Shown in pieces: positions 19,388 through 28,627 of a stretch of DNA of 64,000 nt. Made by a program: the position numbers and the translations under genes. Every line of letters starts with the position of its first letter. The first letter of the stretch is position 1. Source of the DNA: CAVYWD01 sp963772225 (GTDB lineage Bacteria; Myxococcota; Myxococcia; Myxococcales; UBA5297); NCBI GenBank assembly GCA_963772225.1, contig CAVYWD010000001.1:1-64000 (forward strand), written 5' to 3'. Under the pieces are notes generated by a model. The model saw only the letters and a program-made list of their open reading frames with translations. It had not been told where the DNA came from and searched no databases.

Positions 19388-19724
19388 AATTCCCCCCGCT
19401 GAACAAACCAACCGATAATAAATATGCAAGTTAAATGCCAAAAAGGCACATTTTTCAGTCACGGAAATAAGGTTAAACCATTCAAAAGCGATAAAATGAA
19501 GCCTCGTTGAATATATCACTGCAAAGCCTTTTTGTGTGTTCCGCTAACGGGAATGCACCTGAACTTCGTGTATTCAAAGCTTGTTGGAGGCCAATTATTA
19601 GGGATGTTTGACCATCTGTCTTTTCAAAAGGGACTGCCAAATACCGGCTTGAGGCGGTATTAACCCGGCTTAAATTCAAAGCTCAGCACTTGGCGGAGTA
19701 TCGGGGGGATGCTAATCTTAAACC

Positions 19725-21536
19725 GTGCAAGCCAAAACCCTCCAACAACTGTTTCCGTTTGACAACCTTCTGGAATACGAGAGCTTTATTTCCATCCTGA
19801 AATATTACGTCGACTTGAACTGCTTCGTGGTTCCGCTGAATCCCGAAAAGCCCTGGCTGCCCCTCAACTACCACCGTCGAACGACCTCTCCTTTCGATTT
19901 CGAGAAGAAATACGGTTTTGCCCGGAAGTGGAAACAAGTCTATCTTCCCGGTTTCGGCCCGAAGCAAGGCGAAGACGGGATCTATTTTCTCGAGAACTTC
20001 GGTTTTTACGATGCTTGCATGCCGATCAAGCGCAAGGGACAATGGATGGGAACCCTCCTATCGGGCGCTTTTTCGGATAAGGAGCCGACCTATTCCCGTT
20101 TGCAGAAAAGCTGGAACCAATTAAGCGGCCAGACGGCTTCCGCGGAAAATCCGGATTTTCACGGTTTCGTCCGAGTGGCGCTGGAAACACCCGTACTGGA
20201 AGGCCCGGCTTTGGCGGCTTTCGCCGAATCCTTGGAACTGGCCGGGCGCATTATTACCCGCGAAAACAAGGGCAAGCGCGCTTACCGCAGGTTGAGGGAA
20301 TTGATCAATGGCATTTTTTCCAAGCAGTATCCGCATAGTTACTGGATGAATTGGGCTTTGGGCCTTCCCATTCAACAAACCACCCCCATTTGGGACCTTC
20401 GAATCCAGGAATTGGATTGGGTGAGGGACGAGATCGGCCTTAGGCGCATTCCCACCACCGTCATTACGGCCGTACCCGTTAAATCTTTCACGAAGAAAAT
20501 CGATCCTATCGAGGAAATGCTCCTGGTATACCGATTCCAGCGCCGCAGTTTCCATTTCGCCAAGACCCTCCCACAGACCGTGGGGGGCAGGTTGGAGGAT
20601 TACGGCGCGGTGTTCGTGACATCCGCCGACCCCAAATTGGGCCGCTTGGCCCAGCGGCAGCAAATCAAGAGAATCGCGCACAAAATTCGGGACTTCGCCG
20701 CAAGGGAACTCGGCGGCCCGGTTCTTATCGGAGTGGGGGAAACCGTGGCACCGGGGGAGCTTTTGAACCGGTCCTACCGCCAGGCGGTCATGGCCCCACA
20801 TTTGGGAATAGAACCGGAAAAAGAAACCGTCTTTTTCGAGGGGGAGGGAAAAGCTGGAATGCCAGGCGGGTTTTCCCACCTGCGGTCCATACTCGACGAG
20901 CTGAACCAGGCCTTCGCTGACGCGACCTTCTCAGGCCTGGAAGTCATCAAGGAAAATTTCCTGAAAGAAGCCCTGAGCCTTTCCTTCCTGAATCCCCAGG
21001 AGATCCGGTGGCATTTCCGTTATGTCCTGGACCGCCTGGCCGAAACAGTAGGGAACCGGACGGATCTGGAAAAAAAGGAAAGGAAGCTGCTCCGGGAAAA
21101 CCTGGGTCGCTCATTGGATGAAGCCGCCAACATCCCGGAGATGGTCGCGGCTTTCCAGAGCGATTTGTCCAGGTTGGAACAGATGATGGAAAAACCCTCC
21201 GAACTGAGCCGGGGTTTTTCCCTCGAGAAAGCGAGGGATTATCTGGAGGAGCATTTCCGGGAGCCCTTGCGCATCACGCGCCTGGCCAAGATGGCCGGTG
21301 TTTCAGCTTCCACCTTCAGCCGGGGATTCAAGCGCCTGACAGGCTTGGGCCTGGAGGCTTTTCTCCAGAACAGGCGTTTGGCCGAAGCCAAGCGGCTGCT
21401 CAAGGCTACCCACCTTCCCATCTCAAGAATCGCGCGGGACTGCGGATTCAATTCCAGCGCCTATTTTGCGCGCCTGATCCGGAAAAAAACAAAACTTTCG
21501 CCTTCGGACTACCGCCAAAAATCCAAGGGGAAATAA
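19725..21536 (+). CDS. AraC-family transcriptional regulator with large sensor region
   Basis: A 603-residue DNA-binding regulator starting at GTG. Residues 500-600 form the double helix-turn-helix of AraC proteins: ARDYLEEHFREPLRITRLAKMAGVSASTFSRGFKRLTG, then RRLAEAKRLLKATHLPISRIARDCGFNSSAYFARLIRKKT ending LSPSDYR. The long N-terminus has no membrane segment. It starts with a possible ligand-binding domain (FPFDNLLEYESFISILKYYV) and then a middle region with LEDYGAVFVTSADPKLGRL that may be a second sensor. It points toward, and lies 168 bases before, the acetylesterase gene, so it may control the glycan genes (inference). Confidence 0.8.
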   Translation: MQAKTLQQLFPFDNLLEYESFISILKYYVDLNCFVVPLNPEKPWLPLNYHRRTTSPFDFEKKYGFARKWKQVYLPGFGPKQGEDGIYFLENFGFYDACMPIKRKGQWMGTLLSGAFSDKEPTYSRLQKSWNQLSGQTASAENPDFHGFVRVALETPVLEGPALAAFAESLELAGRIITRENKGKRAYRRLRELINGIFSKQYPHSYWMNWALGLPIQQTTPIWDLRIQELDWVRDEIGLRRIPTTVITAVPVKSFTKKIDPIEEMLLVYRFQRRSFHFAKTLPQTVGGRLEDYGAVFVTSADPKLGRLAQRQQIKRIAHKIRDFAARELGGPVLIGVGETVAPGELLNRSYRQAVMAPHLGIEPEKETVFFEGEGKAGMPGGFSHLRSILDELNQAFADATFSGLEVIKENFLKEALSLSFLNPQEIRWHFRYVLDRLAETVGNRTDLEKKERKLLRENLGRSLDEAANIPEMVAAFQSDLSRLEQMMEKPSELSRGFSLEKARDYLEEHFREPLRITRLAKMAGVSASTFSRGFKRLTGLGLEAFLQNRRLAEAKRLLKATHLPISRIARDCGFNSSAYFARLIRKKTKLSPSDYRQKSKGK

Positions 21537-21704
21537 ACCAATAGAACAGCCGCCATGGATTTGCGCGAAGTGACGCGATGGAATAAAAGACAAGCCGGTT
21601 TGTGCTATAGTGCAAGCGTTTTCGACCGGGTTTTTGTTGGAAAGCCGCGGGCCGATATAATTCAAGTTTTGGACAAAGCACCGACAATACAAAGGGAGAC
21701 CTCC

Positions 21705-24125
21705 TTGAAAAAACGATTTTTCTTAGCCGTTCTGGTTTGCTTCGCCATAACCGCTTTCGCGAGGGCTGAATTGAAACTTCCCTCCATCCTGGGAGACCAC
21801 ATGGTTCTCCAGCAGGGTAAACCGGCAGTTTGGGGAAAGGCCGAACCGGGGAAAACCATCACCGTGACCCTGGCCGGGGTGAAGGCCTCAGCGGAAGCCG
21901 GGACGGACGGCAAGTGGAAATTGAACCTCCTATCCCCCAAGGTCGGCGGACCTTATGAACTGGTAGTTTCCGGCGATGGGTCAGTGACCGTAAGCGACGT
22001 GATGGTGGGAGATGTCTGGTTGGGTTCCGGTCAATCCAATATGGAATTCACCATGAGCCGCACGCATGATGCCGATGTCCAAATCCCCAAGGCGGATATC
22101 CCCCAAATCCGATTGCTTTTGATCGACCAGGCTACCGCCGCAGCGCCGTCGGACGAGTTGAAATGCTCCTGGAAGGTATGCACGCCAGATACGGTCAAGG
22201 AATTTTCAGCGGTGGCGTACCATTTCGGCCGTGAAATTCACCAAGCTTTGAATATTCCCGTGGGGTTGATTCAAAGCGCCTGGGGAGGGACATCGGGCGA
22301 GTGCTGGGTGCCACTTTCCGCGCTTAAAAAAGATTCCCGGTTCGCCCAGCTTCTCAAGGACTGGGAAAGCAACGAAGAACAGGTCAAGGCCTGGGGCGAC
22401 GGCTTGCCCTACGATTTGGAGATTTCCGACATCCTCCTCATTCCCAAGGACAAGAAAGCCGAAGCTGTTACCGTCAAACTGGAGGCCTCGTCCAAGGGCC
22501 CGGGCGGAGCCTGGAGTTGTTACGCCAATACGGGCTCCACGGGCACCTACAAGGCCCAGGGAACAGGCCCGAAGGGAGGCCCGGCCGCGACCTTGTCCGG
22601 GAGCATGAAGGGCAAATGCTGGATCACTCTTTCCACGCCGATGAACGCGGGCAACGCCGCTTTTGACCTCACTCCCTATGAATCCATCGAGTTTTACGCC
22701 AAGGGGCATGTCAAGTACCGCGTGAAATTCGGCCAGGCCTCCATCGCCGACTACAATTACTACTCCACCGACGTTCTCAACGCGCCGGAGGAATGGAAGC
22801 TCATGAGTTTTCCCATCAGTTCGTTCAAACAGGGAATGTGGGGTACGCCCAAGGCTTTCACACCCGAGGCCGTCCAGTCCCTCGTTGTCGCGGTCGAGGT
22901 GCCTTACAACCCTGAAATCGCAGCGGTCATTTATAACGCTATGATCGCGCCTTTGACGGCTTTCGACATCAGCGGGGCGCTCTGGTATCAGGGCGAATCC
23001 AACACCGGCCGGGCCGCCGACTACCAGGCTCTCATGACCGCCCTCATCGGAAGCTGGCGCGCGGCCTGGGGCAAGGACTTTCCCTTTCTCATCGTCCAGT
23101 TGCCGAATTTCATGGCGAGGAGACCCCAACCTTCCGAAAGTTCCTGGGCTGAGTTCCGAGAAGCCCAGTTGAAGACCCTGGCGGTACCCAACACCGCCTT
23201 GGTGACTACTATCGACCTGGGAGAAGCCGACAACATCCACCCGAAGAACAAGACTGAGGTGGGAAGAAGGCTGGCGTTGGCGGCCCTGGGGCTGGCTTAC
23301 AAGAAACCCGTGGTTTATTCGGGTCCCCTGTTTGATAGCCTGACGGTAAAGGATGGAAAGATGCTCCTGAAGTTCAAGGAAACCGGAAAGGGCCTGTCCA
23401 CGCTGGACAGCAAGCCTGTCAACGGCTTCGCGGTCGCGGACGAGGAACGGGATTTTGTCTGGGCCAACGCCAAAATCAGCGGCGAAAAAACCTTGGAAGT
23501 CTGGAACGACAAGGTCAAAAACCCCGTGGAAGTACGTTACGCCTGGGCCGACAATCCCGAGTGCAACCTGGCGAACGAGGACGGCCTGCCGGCTTCACCA
23601 TTCCGCTACAGCACCGTGCCGGAACCCGTCGCAACGGGCAAACCGGCTTTCGAGAACTGGAAAACATTGAGCGCATCGAACGCGGGAGCCTATGCCGACT
23701 CGCCGGGATCCAAGTTGTCCTTCGAGTTGGACAAGGGCCCGGAGAAGGGTCAGAAAGCGGTCAAACTGACTTTTGACCTGAAGCCTGGCGGCGGCTTTTG
23801 CGGGCTTTGGCACAACGCTTCCTACGATCTATCCCAAGCCTCCACGATCGTCTTTATGGCAAAGACCTCTTTGCCCGGTGAGGTACAGGTGTCCCTGAAG
23901 GACAAATGGAACGTCCAGTACGTCACCAAGGTGGCGGTGAAGTCCGACGATTGGACTGAAGTGAAAATCCCATTGTCATCCTTCATCAAGGACCCCTATT
24001 ACACGCCGCCGGAAGCGCAACTGGGCCACCCCATGAATTTTTCGAAGGTGACCGGCATGAATTTCGGCCCGCAAGCCTCCGGCGCCGGGGACCTTTGGGT
24101 GGGACCGGTTACATCCGAGCAATAA
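21705..24125 (+). CDS. Sialate O-acetylesterase-family esterase with inserted and C-terminal binding modules
   Basis: An exported SGNH-type carbohydrate esterase, probably removing acetyl groups from hemicellulose or other glycans. I chose TTG at 21,705 (GGGAGACC upstream), which gives MKKRFFLAVLVCFAITAFARA as leader. Catalytic blocks: VWLGSGQSNMEFTMSRTHD with the Ser, GALWYQGESNTGRA, and DNIHPKNKTEVGRRLA with the Asp-His pair. Between the Ser block and the WYQGESN block about 130 residues form an extra beta-sandwich (KCWITLSTP...YESIEFYAKGHVKYRVKF). The C-terminal 150 residues form another sandwich (GGFCGLWHNASYDLSQASTI...KDPYYTPPEAQLGHPMNFSK), closely similar to the N-terminal module of the GH44 enzyme. 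Total about 807 residues, longer than the plain 500-650 family form. Confidence 0.85.
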   Translation: MKKRFFLAVLVCFAITAFARAELKLPSILGDHMVLQQGKPAVWGKAEPGKTITVTLAGVKASAEAGTDGKWKLNLLSPKVGGPYELVVSGDGSVTVSDVMVGDVWLGSGQSNMEFTMSRTHDADVQIPKADIPQIRLLLIDQATAAAPSDELKCSWKVCTPDTVKEFSAVAYHFGREIHQALNIPVGLIQSAWGGTSGECWVPLSALKKDSRFAQLLKDWESNEEQVKAWGDGLPYDLEISDILLIPKDKKAEAVTVKLEASSKGPGGAWSCYANTGSTGTYKAQGTGPKGGPAATLSGSMKGKCWITLSTPMNAGNAAFDLTPYESIEFYAKGHVKYRVKFGQASIADYNYYSTDVLNAPEEWKLMSFPISSFKQGMWGTPKAFTPEAVQSLVVAVEVPYNPEIAAVIYNAMIAPLTAFDISGALWYQGESNTGRAADYQALMTALIGSWRAAWGKDFPFLIVQLPNFMARRPQPSESSWAEFREAQLKTLAVPNTALVTTIDLGEADNIHPKNKTEVGRRLALAALGLAYKKPVVYSGPLFDSLTVKDGKMLLKFKETGKGLSTLDSKPVNGFAVADEERDFVWANAKISGEKTLEVWNDKVKNPVEVRYAWADNPECNLANEDGLPASPFRYSTVPEPVATGKPAFENWKTLSASNAGAYADSPGSKLSFELDKGPEKGQKAVKLTFDLKPGGGFCGLWHNASYDLSQASTIVFMAKTSLPGEVQVSLKDKWNVQYVTKVAVKSDDWTEVKIPLSSFIKDPYYTPPEAQLGHPMNFSKVTGMNFGPQASGAGDLWVGPVTSEQ

Positions 24126-24227
24126 CGCACAATCGCGACTCGTCCAAAGCCAACCCGAACGACATGAACCTCGGAATTTTTTCTGCCACCCCTATGACAT
24201 AACTGCCAATGGAATAAAAGTCAAATA

Positions 24228-24248
24228 GCTTGCCTTTGGAGGGCAAGC
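24228..24248. repeat. 7-bp inverted repeat between esterase and deacetylase genes
   Basis: GCTTGCC and GGCAAGC are separated by seven bases. There is no T run, so this is a weak terminator or an operator-like site. Confidence 0.3.
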
Positions 24249-24341
24249 GCCGAGTTCCCCCCAACTTGTCGCTTCCTTTCCCAGGGGTTATCGTTAGATA
24301 TCCGCACTAGACCGGTTGCCGCCGGAGGCGGGGGAGAGATA

Positions 24342-26000
24342 ATGCGACCGGACGTTCAAATACAATTCAAGAATCCATCCCGTCTTCTGTTATTGGGGTT
24401 CCTTCTTTTTTCAACTACCTATTGGAGCGCACCGAATGTCTGGGCGGCCAACAAGGATTATTGCTTACAGGTGAATTATTCCGCCGTGCCGTCCCTGGTG
24501 AATTACCGCAAAATAACACTTAGCGTCAACGTGGGAACCTGCTCTTCCGTTTCCGTGACGGCCGACGGGGCTGCCGTTACGGCCACCTACAGTTCCTCCA
24601 CCGGCACGGCCTTGTTTCACCACGACAGGGAGTCCAACATCACCGTCACCGCCGTGAACTGGACCACCGGCGGGACGGGAGCTGCCACCAAGGCCACCCT
24701 CTACAATAACTACCACTGGGCTTATTCCCTCACCTTTGACGACGGCAGGCTAACCCAATACGAAAACGGCAAACCTGTTTTGGACGCGTTGGGCTGGAGG
24801 GCGGGTTCGGCGGTTGTGGCTTCCTGGGCCAATACGGGAGGGGGACCCGGGAGCGGCAATTATTATATGAATTGGGCTACCTTGCAAGCCTTGAGGACGG
24901 CGGGATGGGATATCTTCAACCATTCCTATGACCACCCGGACCCCCTGACCTGCGCCAATATCGGCACCGAACTGAGCCAGAATCAAACTTACTTGCAGTC
25001 CAATTTCCCGGGTTACAACGTCACCCATCTGGTCTTTCCCTACGAGGTCGACTCGGCCGATACCTGTTCCGGCTTTCCGCCTTCTTATCTCCTTTCCGGG
25101 GAGTGCTGCGGCAGTTCCTACAACGTCGTGGACAACCCCGTGTCCTCCACCTTTGTGTTCCAGCGCGGCGGGCTTTATGGGACGGACGACACGGCCTGGA
25201 AATCACTGGCCGATTCCGCGGCCGCCGCCAGCCAGCACACGTGGCTTATCCAATTTACCCATAGCGTCTCGGCGGGCAGCGGCGCCATCGCCGACCAATA
25301 CAGCACCAACGCGACCACCCTCCAGGATTTGCTGAACCACCTGAACACGAGTTACGGACGCTCGGGCAACAAGAGCATGTGGTTCGCGCCCGCCGGGGAA
25401 GTGCGGGACTATCTTTTCACCCGGGACAACGCGTCGGTTTCCATCTGTACGGCTATAACGCCAACTCCAACGCGGACTTCCACACCGACAGTAGCCTTGA
25501 CCAATACACCTACACGCACATCGACGGCGACTCCTACACGCACGCCGACTCCCTCAGCGACACCCATCGTCAACACAGCGACACCGACCCCAACAGCTAC
25601 ATCCAGCCGGACTTCCACCGCTACTATGACGCGTACGCCAACCTCAACTGCCACCTCCGCAAATACCTCAACCCCAACTGCAACCTCCACCCGGACATCC
25701 ACTGCAACCGTTACTGGTACTGGCACAGCAACCCGCACCCCCACTCCCACGGCTACAACAGCTAATACTTCCACACCAACCGCAACTTCCACTTCCACTC
25801 GAACCTCTACTGGGACTGCTACCGCGACAGGGACCGCAACCAGAACACCCACTGCGACTAATACAGGGGTAGCCACCAACACCTCCACAGCTACACCGAC
25901 TTCTACTTATACATGTACCTCAACTGGAACAGCCACTCGAACCCCCACTGCCACGAATACCGGGGTCAATACAAACACATCGACACCGACCTCTACCTAG
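24342..26000 (+). CDS. Secreted polysaccharide deacetylase with Thr-rich tail
   Basis: An exported NodB-fold deacetylase. A leader (LLLLGFLLFSTTYWSAPNVWA) precedes an Ig-like segment (about 40-120). The NodB motifs follow: YSLTFDDGRLTQYENGKPVLD with the metal-binding Asp and base, and DIFNHSYDHPDP, the HxxxH metal pair. THLVFPYEVD and WLIQFTHSVSAG correspond to later motifs. The last 190 residues are nearly pure Thr/Ser/Pro/Ala/Asn linker. The protein ends in that linker with no folded C-terminal domain, unlike the GH74 and choice-of-anchor L proteins, and the next gene seems to lack its own start. Sequence may therefore be missing or misjoined near 25,997-26,002. GGGGGAGAG precedes the ATG. 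Confidence 0.75.
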   Translation: MRPDVQIQFKNPSRLLLLGFLLFSTTYWSAPNVWAANKDYCLQVNYSAVPSLVNYRKITLSVNVGTCSSVSVTADGAAVTATYSSSTGTALFHHDRESNITVTAVNWTTGGTGAATKATLYNNYHWAYSLTFDDGRLTQYENGKPVLDALGWRAGSAVVASWANTGGGPGSGNYYMNWATLQALRTAGWDIFNHSYDHPDPLTCANIGTELSQNQTYLQSNFPGYNVTHLVFPYEVDSADTCSGFPPSYLLSGECCGSSYNVVDNPVSSTFVFQRGGLYGTDDTAWKSLADSAAAASQHTWLIQFTHSVSAGSGAIADQYSTNATTLQDLLNHLNTSYGRSGNKSMWFAPAGEVRDYLFTRDNASVSICTAITPTPTRTSTPTVALTNTPTRTSTATPTRTPTPSATPIVNTATPTPTATSSRTSTATMTRTPTSTATSANTSTPTATSTRTSTATVTGTGTATRTPTPTATTANTSTPTATSTSTRTSTGTATATGTATRTPTATNTGVATNTSTATPTSTYTCTSTGTATRTPTATNTGVNTNTSTPTST

Positions 26001-26025
26001 CGCGGAATCGGAGGGAAGACTCTCC

Positions 26026-27702
26026 GTGGACCCAGGTCCCTTTTGGCATTATGCCTGCGGGCTTTACGCCCAAAGAACGGATGACATGGCCAGGGCCCTG
26101 GCGGAGTTCGAGCAAGCCGCCCGGTACGATCCAAAATCTTCCTCCATTCACGACCGGCTCGCATTCCACTATTACGTGGAAGGAATGGAGTATAAGTCCG
26201 AGGAAGAACTGCAAAAATCCATCGACCTGAAACCCAACGACATCGACACCCATTTTCAATTGGCGAAACTTTACGCCAGCCAGGGCGAACTGAACAAGGC
26301 CCTGAGGGAATACCAGAGAATTCTCCAGATCGAACCCAAAAACACCGAGGCCCGCTATTACATGGCGGGCGTATTGGCCAACGAGAACCGCACGGACGAC
26401 GCCCTGAAAGAATACGAAGCCATCCTCCTGGACAGTCCCAAGGAAGCGGGCGTTTACTACAACATGGGCCTCATCTATACCCGGGCCAACCACGTGGACA
26501 AGGCCGAGGATGCGTTCAAAAAAGCCATCGAAATCGATCCGCAGTTGGAAACGTCTTACACGTCCCTCGGGCTCGTTTATGAGCTGAACCAAAAACCGGA
26601 CAAAGCCATTGAAACTTACCAAGCCCTCGTCAAAGTGAATCCCGAAAACGCGCAAGCCTACCTGGCTTTAGGCGAGCTTTATTACAACGGCAAAAAGGAC
26701 CAAATGGCCTTGGACGCCTTTACGAATTATTCCCAACTCAAACCCGACGACATGACGATCTATGATTACATCGGCTTGTGTTATTACCGCCTGAAAAAAT
26801 TCCCCGAAGCAGTGGAGGCTTTTCAAAGACTCCTGGACAAGGAGCCTGCCGAAACGCTCATCCGCTACCGCCTTTCCGCTGCATACCTGGAAATGGGCGA
26901 TTACGCCAAGGCGGAAAAACAGCTGAAGGCCATCATTGAGCAAAACGAAAAAAACATAGACCAGAACGGGGGCAAGGCGGCGGATGTGGACGCCTGGGTC
27001 CGGCTCATCATGCTTTACGACAAGCAGAAGGATTCCGAAAAAACCGATAAAACCATCCAAGAGGCCTTGAAGTTGAATCCGGACCAGCCCGACCTCATCC
27101 TCATGAAAGCCATGTATGACCATGAGCAAAACCGGCTCAAAGAGGCCGAGGAGGCCTACCGCAAGGTCATGGCGCTGGAATTGGCGCTCAAGAACAAACG
27201 CCTACCCGATTACAACCTCGGCACTCTCTGCCAGGCTTGCTTTAACTTGGGCGCGCTTTTGGATAAACAAGGCCGGTTTCCCGAGGCCATGGATCAAATG
27301 AAAAAGGTCATCCAACTGCAGCCCGACAACGCGGAAGCCTTTAACTATATCGGTTACTCTTACGCCGAGAAAGGCGTGAACCTGGATGAGGCCGGCAAGT
27401 ACCTTGAAACGGCGTTAAAGCTGGACCCGGATAACGCCTATTACCTGGACAGCCAGGGATGGCTTTTTTTCCAAAAGGGAAAATATCCCGAGGCCAGGGC
27501 CGTACTGGAAAAGTCCATCAAGCTGAAAAAGGGCGAGCAAAAAGACGACTCGGTCATTTATGACCACTTGGGCGAGGTGCTAAACAAGCTCGGGGAAAAA
27601 GAGGACGCCTTGGCCCAATGGGAGAAGGCCTTAAAGCTTGATCCGGATAACAAAAAATACATGGAAAAAATCCGAAGATTGAAGCCGTCCGAGCCTAAGT
27701 GA
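26026..27702 (+). CDS. TPR-repeat protein (5' end possibly missing)
   Basis: A 558-residue helical repeat protein with about 12 tetratricopeptide units, for example ARALAEFEQAARYDPKSS, IHDRLAFHYYVEGMEY, THFQLAKLYASQGELNKAL, VYYNMGLIYTRANHVDKA and VIYDHLGEVLNKLGEKEDAL. TPRs scaffold protein complexes. In related genomes such proteins are exported or lipid-anchored, but no leader is present here. The first possible start is the GTG at 26,026, without a ribosome-binding site, and the upstream frame stays open (ESEGRLSVDPGPFWHY), which suggests that the N-terminus lies beyond a deletion or misjoin. The TGA overlaps the ispE GTG by four bases. Confidence 0.75.
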   Translation: MDPGPFWHYACGLYAQRTDDMARALAEFEQAARYDPKSSSIHDRLAFHYYVEGMEYKSEEELQKSIDLKPNDIDTHFQLAKLYASQGELNKALREYQRILQIEPKNTEARYYMAGVLANENRTDDALKEYEAILLDSPKEAGVYYNMGLIYTRANHVDKAEDAFKKAIEIDPQLETSYTSLGLVYELNQKPDKAIETYQALVKVNPENAQAYLALGELYYNGKKDQMALDAFTNYSQLKPDDMTIYDYIGLCYYRLKKFPEAVEAFQRLLDKEPAETLIRYRLSAAYLEMGDYAKAEKQLKAIIEQNEKNIDQNGGKAADVDAWVRLIMLYDKQKDSEKTDKTIQEALKLNPDQPDLILMKAMYDHEQNRLKEAEEAYRKVMALELALKNKRLPDYNLGTLCQACFNLGALLDKQGRFPEAMDQMKKVIQLQPDNAEAFNYIGYSYAEKGVNLDEAGKYLETALKLDPDNAYYLDSQGWLFFQKGKYPEARAVLEKSIKLKKGEQKDDSVIYDHLGEVLNKLGEKEDALAQWEKALKLDPDNKKYMEKIRRLKPSEPK

Positions 27703-28583
27703 ACCCCCCGACCCTGAATATTCGAACCCCGGCCAAGATCAACCCCGTCCTGGAAGTCCTGGGACGGCGGCCCGACGGATACCACGAGCTGGCGCTGGTA
27801 TTCCAGGCCGTCGGGCTCTATGACGAGCTTTCCTTCACCCGGGAAAAAGAAGGCGTGGTTCTTTCCGTCCCGGAGTCGCCCTCGCTCTTGGAGCCCGGGG
27901 AGTCCAACCTTGTGGTCAAGGCCGCAAGACTTTTCATCGCGGAAACACTGGGAGGGGATGGGGGAGTCCGCATCGAGCTAAAAAAAAAGAATTCCCCTGG
28001 CCGCCGGCTGGGGGGCGGATCCAGCGACGCGGCGGCCACCTTAAGGGCCCTGGACCTGCTTTTTGAAACAAAACTCAGCCCGGGGCGTTTGTCGTCCCTG
28101 GCTGCCAGCCTGGGCTCGGACGTGCCGTTTTTCCTGGAAGGAGGAACGGCTTTGGGAACGGGGCGCGGGGAAGCCATCCATCCATGGGCCCCAGGGCCCG
28201 AAATGGTTTTGGTCCTGGTTAAACCCAGCCATAGCCTTTCCACCAAGGCGGTCTACGAGTCCGGTAAAGCCCAAATGACGGATGGAGCCAAAGCCAAAGC
28301 TTTCGATGGATTATTGAAAGAAGGGAACATCCAACGCATAGCCGGCTTTTTGTTCAACGGTTTGGAGCCCGCCACTTTTTTCCTCATGCCGGAAGTGCAG
28401 GAATTGAAGAACCGGTTTTTCAAGGCAGGCGCGCTAGGCGCATTGGTTTCCGGAAGCGGGCCCACGGTTTTCGGTCTGGCAGAAAATAAGGCCCATGCCG
28501 CCAAAATCGCGGGCCGGATGAAAAACGAAGGTTTATTTGTTTTTACGGCCGCGACCGTGCCCGAAGGCGTGGAACCGGTATAA
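27699..28583 (+). CDS. ispE: 4-diphosphocytidyl-2-C-methyl-D-erythritol kinase
   Basis: The ATP-dependent GHMP kinase that phosphorylates the 2-hydroxyl of CDP-methylerythritol in the MEP isoprenoid pathway, in the cytoplasm. Seen: the N-terminal TPAKINPVLEVLGRRPDGYHEL signature, LGGGSSDAAATLRALD in the phosphate-binding loop, SLGSDVPFFLEGGTALGTGRGE, and the C-terminal GALVSGSGPTVFGL motif. At 294 residues the length is normal. It starts with GTG overlapping the TPR stop. Just before the GGGSS loop the text reads NSPGRRLGGG where relatives have N/IPxxAGLGGG. Adding and removing one base (an extra T near 27,993 and a missing G near 28,011) would restore NPLAAGLGGG, so this looks like a compensated indel pair. 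Confidence 0.92.
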   Translation: MNPPTLNIRTPAKINPVLEVLGRRPDGYHELALVFQAVGLYDELSFTREKEGVVLSVPESPSLLEPGESNLVVKAARLFIAETLGGDGGVRIELKKKNSPGRRLGGGSSDAAATLRALDLLFETKLSPGRLSSLAASLGSDVPFFLEGGTALGTGRGEAIHPWAPGPEMVLVLVKPSHSLSTKAVYESGKAQMTDGAKAKAFDGLLKEGNIQRIAGFLFNGLEPATFFLMPEVQELKNRFFKAGALGALVSGSGPTVFGLAENKAHAAKIAGRMKNEGLFVFTAATVPEGVEPV

Positions 28584-28627
28584 AAAACGCGGTTTCTTTT
28601 TTTCAGATGATTGGGAGGAATTTTTAG

